Below are positions 22,964 through 31,003 of a stretch of DNA of 39,261 nucleotides, one piece after another (position 1 is the first letter of the stretch; each line of letters starts with the position of its first letter). Both the position numbers and the translations under genes were made by a program. The stretch comes from Sphingomonas sp. AOB5 (GTDB lineage: Bacteria > Pseudomonadota > Alphaproteobacteria > Sphingomonadales > Sphingomonadaceae). The notes beneath the pieces are model-generated. The model did not search any database. It had not been told where the DNA came from and worked only from the letters and a program-made list of their open reading frames with translations. The stretch spans positions 1-39,261 of the forward strand of contig NZ_JARNTV010000037.1 of NCBI RefSeq assembly GCF_029433115.1, written 5' to 3'.

Positions 22964-24406
22964 TCACCGGAAGGGCGGCTCGTTGAACGCGCGCAGCTTG
23001 CGGCTGTGGAGCTTGGCGCCTTCGCGGCGAAGCTCTTCCATCGTCTCGATCCCGATCTTGAGATGCTCGGCGATGGCGCGTTCGTAGAAGCGGTTCGCCT
23101 GGCCCGGCAGCTTCAGCTCGCCATGGAGCGGCTTGTCCGACACGCACAGCAAGGTGCCGTAGGGGACGCGGAAGCGATACCCTTGGGCGGCCAGCGTGGC
23201 GCTTTCCATGTCGATGCCCACCGCGCGGCTTTGCGAGAAGCGGAGTGCCGACTTGGAGTAGCGCAGCTCCCAGTTGCGATCGTCGGTTGTGACGATGGTG
23301 CCGGTGCGCAGCCGCTGCTTCAATTCGTCGCCCGACTGGCCCGAGACGGTTGCCGCGGCCTTGGCCAGCGCCAGCTGGACTTCGGCGATGGCAGGGATGG
23401 GGATCTCGGGCGGCAGGACATCGTCCATGATGTGATCGTCGCGAAGATAGGCGTGGGCGAGGACATAGTCGCCGATCCGCTGACTGGGACGCAGGCCGCC
23501 GCAATGGCCGATCATCAGCCACGCCTCGGGACGGAGCACCGCGAGGTGATCGGTGATCGTCTTCGCGTTCGACGGACCGACGCCGATATTGACCAGTGTG
23601 ATGCCGGTATTGCCCGGCGCCATCAGGTGATAGGCGGGCATCTGGTGACGGCGCCACGCGCTGTCGCTGATCAACCTGTCCTTGTCGTCCGCGCTTTCGA
23701 CGACGATCCCGCCGGCGCCCGAAACGCCGGTGAAGCGGCTGTCCGGCCCGAGCTGATCGCACGCCCACTGGACGAACTCGTCGACATAGCGGTGATAGTT
23801 GGTGAACAGGATATACTGCTGGACATGCTCGACCGGGGTGCCGGTGTAGTGGCGCAGGCGGGCCAGCGAGAAATCGGTGCGCAGGCCGTCGAAGAACGCC
23901 AGCGGGCGGACCGGATTGTCCTGCTCCACGCGCCACAGGCCGTCGGCGATCTCGTCGCCGATATGCGCCAGCTCGGTCGCGGGAAAGTGGCGGGCCAGTT
24001 CGGTCGCCGACACCTGATCGAGGTTCAGCGCAAGGCTGGCGTCGAGAACATAGGGGAAGGGGATTTCCTGCGTGCCGGGATGAGCATCGACCTGAACGTC
24101 ATAATCCTCGATCAGGAAGGTCAGCTGTTCGACGAGATAGTCGTTGAACATCGCCGGCTTGGTCACGCTGATCCGGTAATCGCCCGGCTCGACCAGCCGG
24201 CCGAACGATCGGCGCGGGGCGGGGCGATCATTGCCGCCGCGATAGACGATGCGGATCTCGGGATAAGCGAAGGAGCCATCCGTGCGGCTCTTCGGATCCG
24301 GCGGCGTGCCGTCCTGCATGTAACGGGAAAGGGCGGCCTGGAGTCGCTCGACAGAGCCGCGGTAGAGCCGATCCAATTCGGCTACGATGTTTTCTGCTTG
24401 TGTCAT
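22964..24406 (-). CDS. amn: AMP nucleosidase
   Basis: 480 residues, the family length. Amn hydrolyses AMP to adenine and ribose-5-phosphate and helps to set adenylate levels. The N-terminal half is the AMP-nucleosidase-specific domain; the C-terminal half has the nucleoside-phosphorylase-like fold with NIGVGPSNAKTITDHLAVLRPEAWLMIGHCGGLR and the substrate-binding AVGIDMESATLAAQGYRFRVPYGTLLCVSDKP. The 219-nt upstream gap carries copy 2 of the paired-box leader element, suggesting control of transcript elongation or translation. Confidence 0.96.
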   Translation of the reverse strand: MTQAENIVAELDRLYRGSVERLQAALSRYMQDGTPPDPKSRTDGSFAYPEIRIVYRGGNDRPAPRRSFGRLVEPGDYRISVTKPAMFNDYLVEQLTFLIEDYDVQVDAHPGTQEIPFPYVLDASLALNLDQVSATELARHFPATELAHIGDEIADGLWRVEQDNPVRPLAFFDGLRTDFSLARLRHYTGTPVEHVQQYILFTNYHRYVDEFVQWACDQLGPDSRFTGVSGAGGIVVESADDKDRLISDSAWRRHQMPAYHLMAPGNTGITLVNIGVGPSNAKTITDHLAVLRPEAWLMIGHCGGLRPSQRIGDYVLAHAYLRDDHIMDDVLPPEIPIPAIAEVQLALAKAAATVSGQSGDELKQRLRTGTIVTTDDRNWELRYSKSALRFSQSRAVGIDMESATLAAQGYRFRVPYGTLLCVSDKPLHGELKLPGQANRFYERAIAEHLKIGIETMEELRREGAKLHSRKLRAFNEPPFR

Positions 24407-24458
24407 CTTATGCGGCTAATGCCGGAAAATGACTCTGGCAAGACCATGAGGCAAGATC

Positions 24459-24599
24459 ATCGCCGGGTGCCCGCAGGGGCGATAGCCGCGGAACTTCACA
24501 CTGCCAGCGCCTTTTCGAAGGCTCACCGAATGAGAAAGAGCGGCCGAAGCACGAGGCTTCGACCGCTCCAGAAAATCAGGCAAAATCCAACATTTCAAG
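24459..24599 (-). promoter_or_regulatory. Paired-box leader element, copy 2 (upstream of amn)
   Basis: Read on the minus strand: box A (24599-24577, starting CTTGAAATGTTGGATT, ending TGCCTG), then a 13-bp hairpin (arms 24568-24556 and 24550-24538, one G-T pair, 5-nt loop) followed by TTTCTC, a small GCCTT-CGAA-AAGGC hairpin, box B CAGTGTGAAGTTCCG (24503-24489), and a hairpin closed by ATCGCC/GGCGAT (24483-24459). Compared with copy 1 the boxes are 22/23 and 15/15 identical; the intervening stems differ in sequence. The T-rich end of the first stem makes it terminator-like. Confidence 0.6.
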
Positions 24600-24625
24600 G
24601 CTATGCTTGAGCAGTCGGGGCAGCC

Positions 24626-24883
24626 TTATTTCTTCGCTTCGTCCTCGCCGCCGACCAGCTGGCTGATGCCATAGGCTGCAGCGCCGACCGCGGCGACCGC
24701 ACCGGCCGCGATCGCAGCTGCAGCGACCGGATTTTCCTTCGCGGCTTCAACCGTCGACTCGATCGCGTCGCTGATCTTTTCCTGTGCTGCCTCGAGCGCA
24801 TCCTGCGCCTGTTCGAAGAAGCTCTTGGGTTCTTCTGCCGCCGGAGCGACGGGGGTTTCGTTCGCAGTGGTTTCGGTGGTCAT
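24626..24883 (-). CDS. Small Ala-rich protein with one membrane segment
   Basis: 85 residues from ATG 24883, with AAGGGA five bases upstream. An acidic N-terminus (MTTETTANETPVAPAAEE) leads into a predicted amphipathic helix (SFFEQAQDALEAAQEKISDAIESTV), then a small-residue hydrophobic segment (NPVAAAAIAAGAVAAVGAAAYGISQLV) and a charged end (GGEDEAKK). The pattern recalls ElaB/YqjD-type membrane-anchored or apolipoprotein-like small proteins; the assignment is loose. It lies after a peroxiredoxin gene on the same strand with a hairpin between. Confidence 0.65.
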   Translation of the reverse strand: MTTETTANETPVAPAAEEPKSFFEQAQDALEAAQEKISDAIESTVEAAKENPVAAAAIAAGAVAAVGAAAYGISQLVGGEDEAKK

Positions 24884-24902
24884 CGGATTCCCTTTCAGAA
24901 AC

Positions 24903-24925
24903 TGGCCGGAGATCAACTCCGGCCA
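24903..24925 (-). terminator. Hairpin after the peroxiredoxin gene
   Basis: TGGCCGGAG (24903-24911) and CTCCGGCCA (24917-24925) form a perfect 9-bp stem around ATCAA, followed on the minus strand by GTTTCT. A terminator or partial terminator between the peroxiredoxin and the 85-residue protein. Confidence 0.6.
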
Positions 24926-24944
24926 ACAGGAGCGGTTCCGCGGA

Positions 24945-25427
24945 TCAGAGGGTTTCGAGCATATAGTCGGCCGAGCTGACCTTGAATTCGCCCGGGCCTT
25001 CGACGTTGAGCTGCTCGACGACGCCGTCATTGACGACCATCGAGAAGCGCTGGCCGCGGGTGCCCATGCCGAACTTGCTGAAATCGGCATCGAGGCCGAC
25101 CGCCTTCGGGAAGGCGCCATTGCCATCGGCGAGCATGGTGACTTTGCCATCGACGCCCGACGACTTGCCCCATGCGCCCATCACGAATGCGTCGTTCGCG
25201 GCGGTGCAGGCGATCTCGTCGATGCCCTTGGCCTTCAGCTCGTCGGCCTTTTCGACGAAGCCCGGCAGATGCTTGGCCGAGCAGGTCGGCGTGAACGCGC
25301 CGGGGACCGAGAACAGGGCGACCTTGCGGCCCGCGAAGAAGGCGTCCGATTCGACCGGCTCGGGGCCATCGGCGGTCACCTTGACGAAATTGGTGTTGGG
25401 AACGCGGTCGCCTACGCTGATGGTCAT
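24945..25427 (-). CDS. Peroxiredoxin of the Prx5 type
   Basis: 160 residues from ATG 25427, with AAGGAGA six bases upstream. The peroxidatic cysteine is C49 in PGAFTPTCSAKHLPGF, the Prx5/AhpE-like active-site loop; C74 in EIACTAAND may act in resolution. Prx5 enzymes reduce hydrogen peroxide and organic peroxides with thiol donors such as glutaredoxin or thioredoxin. The gene is divergent from yqgE (97 nt between the starts). Confidence 0.93.
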   Translation of the reverse strand: MTISVGDRVPNTNFVKVTADGPEPVESDAFFAGRKVALFSVPGAFTPTCSAKHLPGFVEKADELKAKGIDEIACTAANDAFVMGAWGKSSGVDGKVTMLADGNGAFPKAVGLDADFSKFGMGTRGQRFSMVVNDGVVEQLNVEGPGEFKVSSADYMLETL

Positions 25428-25524
25428 CGAAACTCTCCTTCTTGGGTTCCCGTCCCCAATCGGCATCCCGCGTGACATTTTCAAGCGTGGCGGAGCCGAA
25501 ACGACGCAGATATGTTGTGAACAC

Positions 25525-26085
25525 ATGGAGTCGGCCCCGTTTCTCACCGGACAGTTCCTGCTGGCGATGCCCGGGATCGGCGATCCGCGCTTCGAACGCG
25601 CGGTGATCGCGATGTGTGCGCATGACGATGAAGGCGCGCTGGGCATCGGCATTGGCGAGATCATCGATGGCCTCGGCCTGCACGACCTGCTGAAGCAATT
25701 CGAGATCGAGCCGGGGGCCGCACCCGATGTCGCGGTACATTTCGGCGGCCCGGTGGAGCCGCGCCGCGGCTTCGTGATCCATTCGACCGACTGGCAGGGG
25801 CAGGACACGATCGACGTGGCGGGCCGATGGGCGCTGTCCGGCACCATCGATATCCTGCGCGCCATCGCCGAGGGCACCGGGCCGAGCGAATGGGTGGTCG
25901 CGCTGGGTTATGCCGGGTGGGGAGAGGGGCAACTCGACGACGAGATGACTCGCCATGGCTGGTTCAGCACCGATGGCGAAGTCGGGCTGATCTATGACGT
26001 CGATGCCGACGACCGCTGGGAAATGGGCTTTGCCGCCGCGGGGATCGATCCGCGCATGCTGGCGAGCAGCGCGGGCACGGCCTGA
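25525..26085 (+). CDS. YqgE/AlgH family protein
   Basis: 186 residues from ATG 25525. The family start (FLTGQFLLAMPGIGDPRFERAVIAMCAHDDEGALGIGIG) and the ALGYAGWGEGQLDDEMTRHGWF block are characteristic of YqgE/AlgH, a conserved protein of unclear function. The gene is divergent from the peroxiredoxin and ends 3 nt before the convergent DUF922 gene. It often lies near redox genes in Alphaproteobacteria by my recollection, which would fit. Confidence 0.92.
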   Translation: MESAPFLTGQFLLAMPGIGDPRFERAVIAMCAHDDEGALGIGIGEIIDGLGLHDLLKQFEIEPGAAPDVAVHFGGPVEPRRGFVIHSTDWQGQDTIDVAGRWALSGTIDILRAIAEGTGPSEWVVALGYAGWGEGQLDDEMTRHGWFSTDGEVGLIYDVDADDRWEMGFAAAGIDPRMLASSAGTA

Positions 26086-26088
26086 CGA

Positions 26089-26676
26089 TCAGGGGAAGCG
26101 GGCACCTTGCTTGGCGCCGTGCTGGGTCTTCGCGTCATATTCGCGATCGCGTGCGCCGAAGCGGGCGATGACGGCGTGGGCGGCGGCGCTGGCGCCCGCG
26201 CAATCGCTGCCCTTGATCGCGTCGAGAAGCTGGTTGCGGTCGTCATAGGGCGGGCGGATATGCCCGGCTTCATGCTCGCGTAGCGATTTCATGTAGCGTT
26301 GCCACTTGGTCCGCGTCGGGCGGTCGAGCTTCTCGTCGCTGACCAGCCGGGGCAGGGTGACCACGGCGTTGAACCGCACCTCGGCCCTGGACAGATCGCA
26401 GGTGCCGTCCAGCGTGCGCGGCCATTGCCACGCGAAGCGCCATCGGGCGATCGCGTCCACCCGGTTGCCGTCATTGGGATCGACCAGCCCCTTGGCGTTC
26501 ATCGATTCCCGGATCTCCTTCGCCGAGGTTCCGGTGACGTCGTAATAGACGAATTCGACGTTCGGGATGCCGTCGAACGGATCGGCCGGCACCGCCTGAA
26601 AGGCCGCGACCGGAACCGCCAGCACGATGGCCAGCGCAGCAGCGCGAAGTGAAAGGGCCAGACGCGTCACAAACAT
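26089..26676 (-). CDS. Secreted DUF922 protein (putative zinc protease)
   Basis: 195 residues with a signal peptide (LALSLRAAALAIVLAVPVAA). It contains the DUF922 features: an N-terminal YYDVTGTSAKEIRESMNAKG block, WQW near the middle, and the HExxH motif in SLREHEAGHIRPPYDDRNQL. This suggests a metallopeptidase, though activity is unproven in the family. The C-terminus is basic. Confidence 0.85.
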   Translation of the reverse strand: MFVTRLALSLRAAALAIVLAVPVAAFQAVPADPFDGIPNVEFVYYDVTGTSAKEIRESMNAKGLVDPNDGNRVDAIARWRFAWQWPRTLDGTCDLSRAEVRFNAVVTLPRLVSDEKLDRPTRTKWQRYMKSLREHEAGHIRPPYDDRNQLLDAIKGSDCAGASAAAHAVIARFGARDREYDAKTQHGAKQGARFP

Positions 26677-26730
26677 CCTCTCGAACTTCCCTCTGGCTAT
26701 TCGAGCGGCGTGCGGCGGACAAGCGCCGGA

Positions 26731-27057
26731 TCAGGCCCCGCGCGGCCCAAAAAGGATCACACAGGCGCCGACGACGCAGATCGCCGAGCCGGCAAGGTCC
26801 CAGCGATCCGGCCGCATCCCCTCGATCGTCCACAGCCACAGCAGCGACATGGCGATATAGACGCCGCCATAGGCCGCATAGGCGCGGCCCGCCGCGTCGC
26901 TGGGCACGAGCGTCAACAGCCAGGCGAACAGCGCCAGCGAGATCACGCCGGGCACCAGCCAGAGCGGCGACTTGCCCAGCCGCAGCCATGCCCAGAAGGC
27001 GAAGCAGCCGCCGATCTCGGCAAGTGCGGCGAGGATATAGACGAGCGGGGTGGCCAT
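26731..27057 (-). CDS. YnfA/UPF0060 family small membrane protein
   Basis: 108 residues, exactly the usual YnfA length, from ATG 27057. Four membrane segments and the conserved [37 protein letters not shown] and [20 protein letters not shown] are present. YnfA resembles small multidrug resistance proteins and is a putative efflux protein. The extra codons back to 27117 are rejected because the conserved start is [12 protein letters not shown]. Confidence 0.93.
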   Translation of the reverse strand: MATPLVYILAALAEIGGCFAFWAWLRLGKSPLWLVPGVISLALFAWLLTLVPSDAAGRAYAAYGGVYIAMSLLWLWTIEGMRPDRWDLAGSAICVVGACVILFGPRGA

Positions 27058-27172
27058 GGGATCCTTGTGGCATCGGGTTCGTGGTTCGCCAATCGGGCGC
27101 GCTGGCAAATTCACCATATGAACGTTAGCGGGAACGAGTGATCCGGCGTGTTGACCTTTCCACTTCTTCCCT

Positions 27173-27274
27173 CCCCAGCGAAGGCTGGGGCCCAGTTGCG
27201 CTGTTGGAAGTGGAGAGGGCTGCGCTTCGCAACATGATCCGCTGCAACTGGACCCCAGCCTTCGCTGGGGAAGG
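27173..27274. repeat. BIME-like repeat, family 2, copy A
   Basis: Left arm CCCCAGCGAAGGCTGGGG continuing CCAGTTGC (27173-27199) and right arm GCAACTGGACCCCAGCC continuing TTCGCTGGGG (27244-27270) are inverted copies with 26 of 27 bases matching; each arm also contains its own small palindrome. The 44-nt middle has GTTGGAAG, shared with copy B at 37575. It lies between the divergent ynfA-like and GNAT genes. Confidence 0.85.
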
Positions 27275-27298
27275 TGATTTTGAAGGAAACGGTCGTCC

Positions 27299-27979
27299 GT
27301 GACTCATCCACTCGATCGCCCGGTGTGGAACGCGCTCACCACGCGCCAGTCCGATCTGGCCGAGGGCGATGCGCGGGCGGTGCGGCTGGCGGAGGATTAT
27401 GGCGTGTTCGTCGCGGCTCGCGACGGCACCGCGGAAAGCCTGGCAGCGATGGCGGCGCTGATCCCGCCGGGCGGCGAATTATGGACCATCGAGGCGGAGC
27501 GGTTTGCGTTGCCGCCAGGCACAGTCGCGGTGAAGGAAGCCCCGCTCGCGCAGATGGTGGCGGAGGCGCTGACCCCGGCCGAACCGCCGCGATTCGAGAT
27601 ACAGCCACTGGGCGATGACGACGCGCAGGAGATGTTCACGCTGGCGCGGCTGACCGAACCCGGGCCCTATAATGCCCGCACCCACCGGCTGGGCGATTTC
27701 GTCGGGGTGAAGGTAGGCGGACAGTTGGTCGCCATGGCCGGAGAGCGGATGCGGCCGACAGGCTTCACCGAAGTGAGCGGCGTGTGCACCCATCCCGATC
27801 ATCGCGGGCGCGGTTATGCCGGTGCGCTGATGCGCGTCGTCACGCAGCGGATCCTCGATCGCGGCGAGACTCCGTTCCTGCACAGCTATGCCAGCAATGC
27901 GGGAGCGATCGCGTTGTACGAGTCGCTCGGCTTCCGCTGGCGCAACGATATCCATGCCACTGTGGTGCGGTCTGCTTGA
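27299..27979 (+). CDS. GNAT-family acetyltransferase
   Basis: 226 residues from GTG 27299, with AAGGAAA about a dozen bases upstream. The C-terminal half (about 110-220) is a FR47/GNAT fold: [21 protein letters not shown] is the acetyl-CoA-binding motif (R/QxxGxG/A as HRGRGYA) and [23 protein letters not shown] the last helix and strand. The N-terminal half is typical of FR47-like acetyltransferases. The substrate is unknown. Confidence 0.88.
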   Translation: MTHPLDRPVWNALTTRQSDLAEGDARAVRLAEDYGVFVAARDGTAESLAAMAALIPPGGELWTIEAERFALPPGTVAVKEAPLAQMVAEALTPAEPPRFEIQPLGDDDAQEMFTLARLTEPGPYNARTHRLGDFVGVKVGGQLVAMAGERMRPTGFTEVSGVCTHPDHRGRGYAGALMRVVTQRILDRGETPFLHSYASNAGAIALYESLGFRWRNDIHATVVRSA

Positions 27980-28010
27980 CGAGCCGGATCGGGGCTTTCA
28001 CGCTACCGTA

Positions 28011-29780
28011 ATGACCAAGACCACTCGTCGCTCGCTCCTCGCCGTCGCCGCTATCGGTGGCGCCGCCGCTGCAACCACTGTCCGTGCCGGGGACGTCGCC
28101 CCGAACGATGCCGCCGTACCGGTCCCCAGCCGGGCCGCGGCGGCGACGCGATCCTTCGGTGCGGATGTGCAGGCGCTCTATTGCGCAGGCTATGCCGCCG
28201 CGGGCGATCGTGGTGAGGCGCTTTATGCGCGTGCTGCCGCCGAACCGAAGCATCAGGGCAAGATCAGGACCGCCGACGGCGCCTGGTGGGAACTGGCGCC
28301 GGTCACGATCAACCCCTTCATGTTCGGTGCGAAAGGCGACGGCAGCACCGACGACAGCGGCGCGATCCAGGCGATGTTCGATTTCGTGGTCGCCGTCGGC
28401 TCGCCGATCCCGATCCAGCTGCTCGGCGCACGCTATTATATCACGAAGGGTCTCCTCCTGCCGACGGTGCAGGTCTTTACCGCGATCGAGATCGACGGCG
28501 GCGGCGCGATGCTGCGAACCGACAAGCCGATCACGATCTTCAGCCGCCTGCCGAAGGATCAGGATGATGCGATGAAGGTCATCGGCAACTCGCATTTCGC
28601 CATCAGCGACATCGTGTTCCGCGGCACCGGGCAGCCGGGCCAGATCGGCCTGCATATCGGCGCGAGCTACACCAATGTGGTGCACAATTGCCTGTTCACG
28701 ATGCTGGACTATGGCTCGATCGGCACCTTCTGCCTCGCGAGCGCGTGGCGCGACAATCGCTATCAGGGCTGCCGCACCCGCGCGGCGGTGCTGCAGACCG
28801 GGGCGGGCTCGGACAATGGTCTGGTGTGGCCGGGCGCGAGCGAAAGCGAATCCGCCAGCAATGTCAGCGTGTTCGAGAATTGCCGCGTCTTCGGCTCGCC
28901 GGGGCAGCGATCGTCCTTCGGCATCTTCGGCAGTGACGCCGTACGGATCAATGGCTGCATCTCCGAGGGGCAGGGAACGGGTTGCGATGTCGAGTTCGAT
29001 TTCCAGGGCTCGCCGGTCTGCAAGCACCTCCATATCGACATGTTCCACTGCGAGGCGCCGAACCAGCAGCTCAACTTCCGCATCCGCGCGACCGGCAAGG
29101 TGACGATCGAGCGGATCGTGCGATCCTATCCGGCAGCGCTTCTCGACATGAAACGTTCGGTGGATTGTGAAGTGATCCTGCGCGGGATCGCCTGGCTGGG
29201 GAATATGCCCGAGCCAGGCGGGAAGGGGCCAAACCCGAACGGTCGCTGGTTCTACCATTCGCGCGGCAATGGCTATGGCGCGAAGACCGAGGGCAGCGGA
29301 TCGAGCGGCATCACCTACCGGTTCGAGGAATTCGTCGAGGACGCGTGGAAGCTGATCAGCGATCCGGCCCGGTGGGAATCCGGCGTATTGCCCGAAGTGC
29401 TGAATGTCCGCGGGCCGCGCGCCGCCAATAACGGCATGATGGAATGGTCGACAGCGCCGATCAGCTTCCTGTCGCCGATCGGCTTTGCCGATGGCAGCAC
29501 GCTGGCCGGGATGAAGACGGGCGGGCTGAAATCGACCACGACTTCGGTGCCTGCGCGCAACAGCGTGACCGAGGATTTCCCGGTCGACGGTATCTCGTCG
29601 CTCCAGCAGTTCGCGTTCATCAACCCCGCGCCGGGGCAGGCGATCCCGCCGGGGATCGTGTGGAACGGCTATGTCTCGGCGGATAACCGGCTGTCGATCC
29701 GTTATACCAACGTGACCGACGCGCCGGTCTCGATCCAGCCCGGCGCGCAATGGGTCTGGTGCGCGCCGCGGCGGAAATAG
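28011..29780 (+). CDS. Tat-exported right-handed beta-helix protein (pectate-lyase-like)
   Basis: 589 residues from ATG 28011. The N-terminus is a twin-arginine signal (TKTTRRSLLAVAAIGGAAAA). After a linker comes the pectate-lyase/GH28-related opening INPFMFGAKGDGSTDDSGAIQAMFDF. Repeated short strands with Asn/Gly turns follow (SHFAISDIVFRGTG, ASYTNVVHNCLFTMLDY, SNVSVFENCRVFGS, DAVRINGCISEG), as in a parallel beta-helix. Such proteins cleave or bind polysaccharides; phage tailspikes share the fold. No catalytic residues can be assigned. It follows the GNAT gene by 31 nt. Confidence 0.75.
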   Translation: MTKTTRRSLLAVAAIGGAAAATTVRAGDVAPNDAAVPVPSRAAAATRSFGADVQALYCAGYAAAGDRGEALYARAAAEPKHQGKIRTADGAWWELAPVTINPFMFGAKGDGSTDDSGAIQAMFDFVVAVGSPIPIQLLGARYYITKGLLLPTVQVFTAIEIDGGGAMLRTDKPITIFSRLPKDQDDAMKVIGNSHFAISDIVFRGTGQPGQIGLHIGASYTNVVHNCLFTMLDYGSIGTFCLASAWRDNRYQGCRTRAAVLQTGAGSDNGLVWPGASESESASNVSVFENCRVFGSPGQRSSFGIFGSDAVRINGCISEGQGTGCDVEFDFQGSPVCKHLHIDMFHCEAPNQQLNFRIRATGKVTIERIVRSYPAALLDMKRSVDCEVILRGIAWLGNMPEPGGKGPNPNGRWFYHSRGNGYGAKTEGSGSSGITYRFEEFVEDAWKLISDPARWESGVLPEVLNVRGPRAANNGMMEWSTAPISFLSPIGFADGSTLAGMKTGGLKSTTTSVPARNSVTEDFPVDGISSLQQFAFINPAPGQAIPPGIVWNGYVSADNRLSIRYTNVTDAPVSIQPGAQWVWCAPRRK

Positions 29781-29781
29781 G

Positions 29782-30828
29782 TCAGGATTTGGTGCGGTAG
29801 GGCGCGCAGAGCGTGTCCGGGGTCTCGCCGGGTTTGAGTTCGCGCATATGGAAGCGTGCCTCGGCCTTCGGCGTGACGCAGGTCCATTTCCCGCCTTCGT
29901 ACCAGCTATGCTCGCCATCGCTCCGCCGGACGCATCCGTCGCATACCGCGCCGACCCCGCCCTTGAAGGGCATCGCGCCGTCGGACAGGCCGAACCGGTT
30001 GCGCAGGGTGATGTCTACATAGCCGATCTGCGAACCGCGCGGCGATCGCGCGACGCCCTCGGAAAAGGCCTCGGGACCGTTGTCGAACGTGGCGATCGGC
30101 GCGGACAGACCCTCGCGGCTCACGACATACCATTGCTTCACATGCAGCCGCGCCAGGCCATCGGCTTCGAAGGGGAGGCGGGCGAACTGCGCGGGCGTGA
30201 ACCTCAGGCGCCCGCCATGGTCGAGGCTCACGCAGCGCGGCAGGGTCTGCATTTCCTTGGTGCCGGGGGCTGCGAACGTGCAGGGAAGGTCCGTCCTCGC
30301 GGCGATCTGTGCGGGCGTCGGGGGCGGTAGCTGGATTTCCCGGCTGCGCGCGCCACCATCGAATTCTCCGAAACCCAGCCGGATATCGTGATGGAAGCGT
30401 CCGCATAGATAGGATTCTCCGTCCAGCACGCTGCGCGACATGATGATCGACAGCGTGGCGGTCGCTCCCTTGTCCGTTGCGGCCGCTTCTCGCAGCAGCA
30501 ATGCCTTTGCCTCGGGTGACAGCGGCTCGCCGCTATCGCGCTGGATCGCAGCCTCGCCGAGGAAAAGTTCGGGCGTGTAGAAGCGGTTGGCGTTGTCGCA
30601 CCGATAGGTCCGGAAGCTCAGCGCGTTTTCGTAGCGGGCGATGGTCTCCAACTGTTTGCGCGGGATGTGCAGCGCGATCATCACCGGATCGTGCGTGCCG
30701 GCCAGCGCCGCGGCCGGGATCGGCGTATCCGGACGATCGGCGCCGACCACATCGATATCGCCGCCGACCCCGCAGGCAGCGAGGCCTAGCATTGCGGGCA
30801 GGACGAGGGCGTTTCGAAGGCCGGCCAT
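29782..30828 (-). CDS. Predicted lipoprotein of unknown function
   Basis: 348 residues from ATG 30828 with a lipobox ([11 protein letters not shown], Cys at about residue 19), so a membrane-anchored lipoprotein. The mature part has paired Cys ([37 protein letters not shown]) suggesting several disulphides in the periplasm. No family recognised. It is convergent with the beta-helix gene, 1 nt between stops. Confidence 0.7.
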   Translation of the reverse strand: MAGLRNALVLPAMLGLAACGVGGDIDVVGADRPDTPIPAAALAGTHDPVMIALHIPRKQLETIARYENALSFRTYRCDNANRFYTPELFLGEAAIQRDSGEPLSPEAKALLLREAAATDKGATATLSIIMSRSVLDGESYLCGRFHHDIRLGFGEFDGGARSREIQLPPPTPAQIAARTDLPCTFAAPGTKEMQTLPRCVSLDHGGRLRFTPAQFARLPFEADGLARLHVKQWYVVSREGLSAPIATFDNGPEAFSEGVARSPRGSQIGYVDITLRNRFGLSDGAMPFKGGVGAVCDGCVRRSDGEHSWYEGGKWTCVTPKAEARFHMRELKPGETPDTLCAPYRTKS

Positions 30829-30890
30829 GGCGTATTTCTATCACGGACGCCACCATAGTGAAGCGTGCCGGATCGAACCTGCCGCCGCTC

Positions 30891-30910
30891 ATATAAAGAT
30901 ATCTTTATAT
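30891..30910. promoter_or_regulatory. Perfect 20-bp palindrome upstream of ahcY
   Basis: ATATAAAGATATCTTTATAT is fully self-complementary, lying 94 bp before the ahcY start in the gap with the divergent lipoprotein gene (62 bp from its start). Its symmetry suits a dimeric ArsR-type repressor; SahR, an ArsR-family regulator of methionine-cycle genes including ahcY in proteobacteria, is a candidate, but no gene for it is in this window. Confidence 0.6.
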
Positions 30911-31003
30911 TTCGATTGCGACGCTCCATCTAACCGGCTATGGGCCGCCCTAATGTGGGTGGAGCATGGCTCCGGCCCGGAATTTCCCAATGGAGAACGC
31001 GCA

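Noticed and set aside
28011..29780. Prophage remnant suggested by the tailspike-like protein
   Set aside because: No integrase, capsid, portal, terminase or lysis genes nearby, and the protein has its own Tat signal, which phage tailspikes lack.
27840..29918. 692-codon minus-strand frame opposite the beta-helix gene
   Set aside because: It spans three + genes' ends, lacks domains and is rich in Arg, Ala and His. The + strand has a Tat signal and a family motif.
30911..31003. SAH riboswitch before ahcY
   Set aside because: I looked for the conserved SAH-riboswitch core and saw only a small GGAGC-ATG-GCTCC hairpin (30961-30973) and a GGAATTTCC stretch. Not enough to call one; the palindrome at 30891 is the stronger candidate for control.
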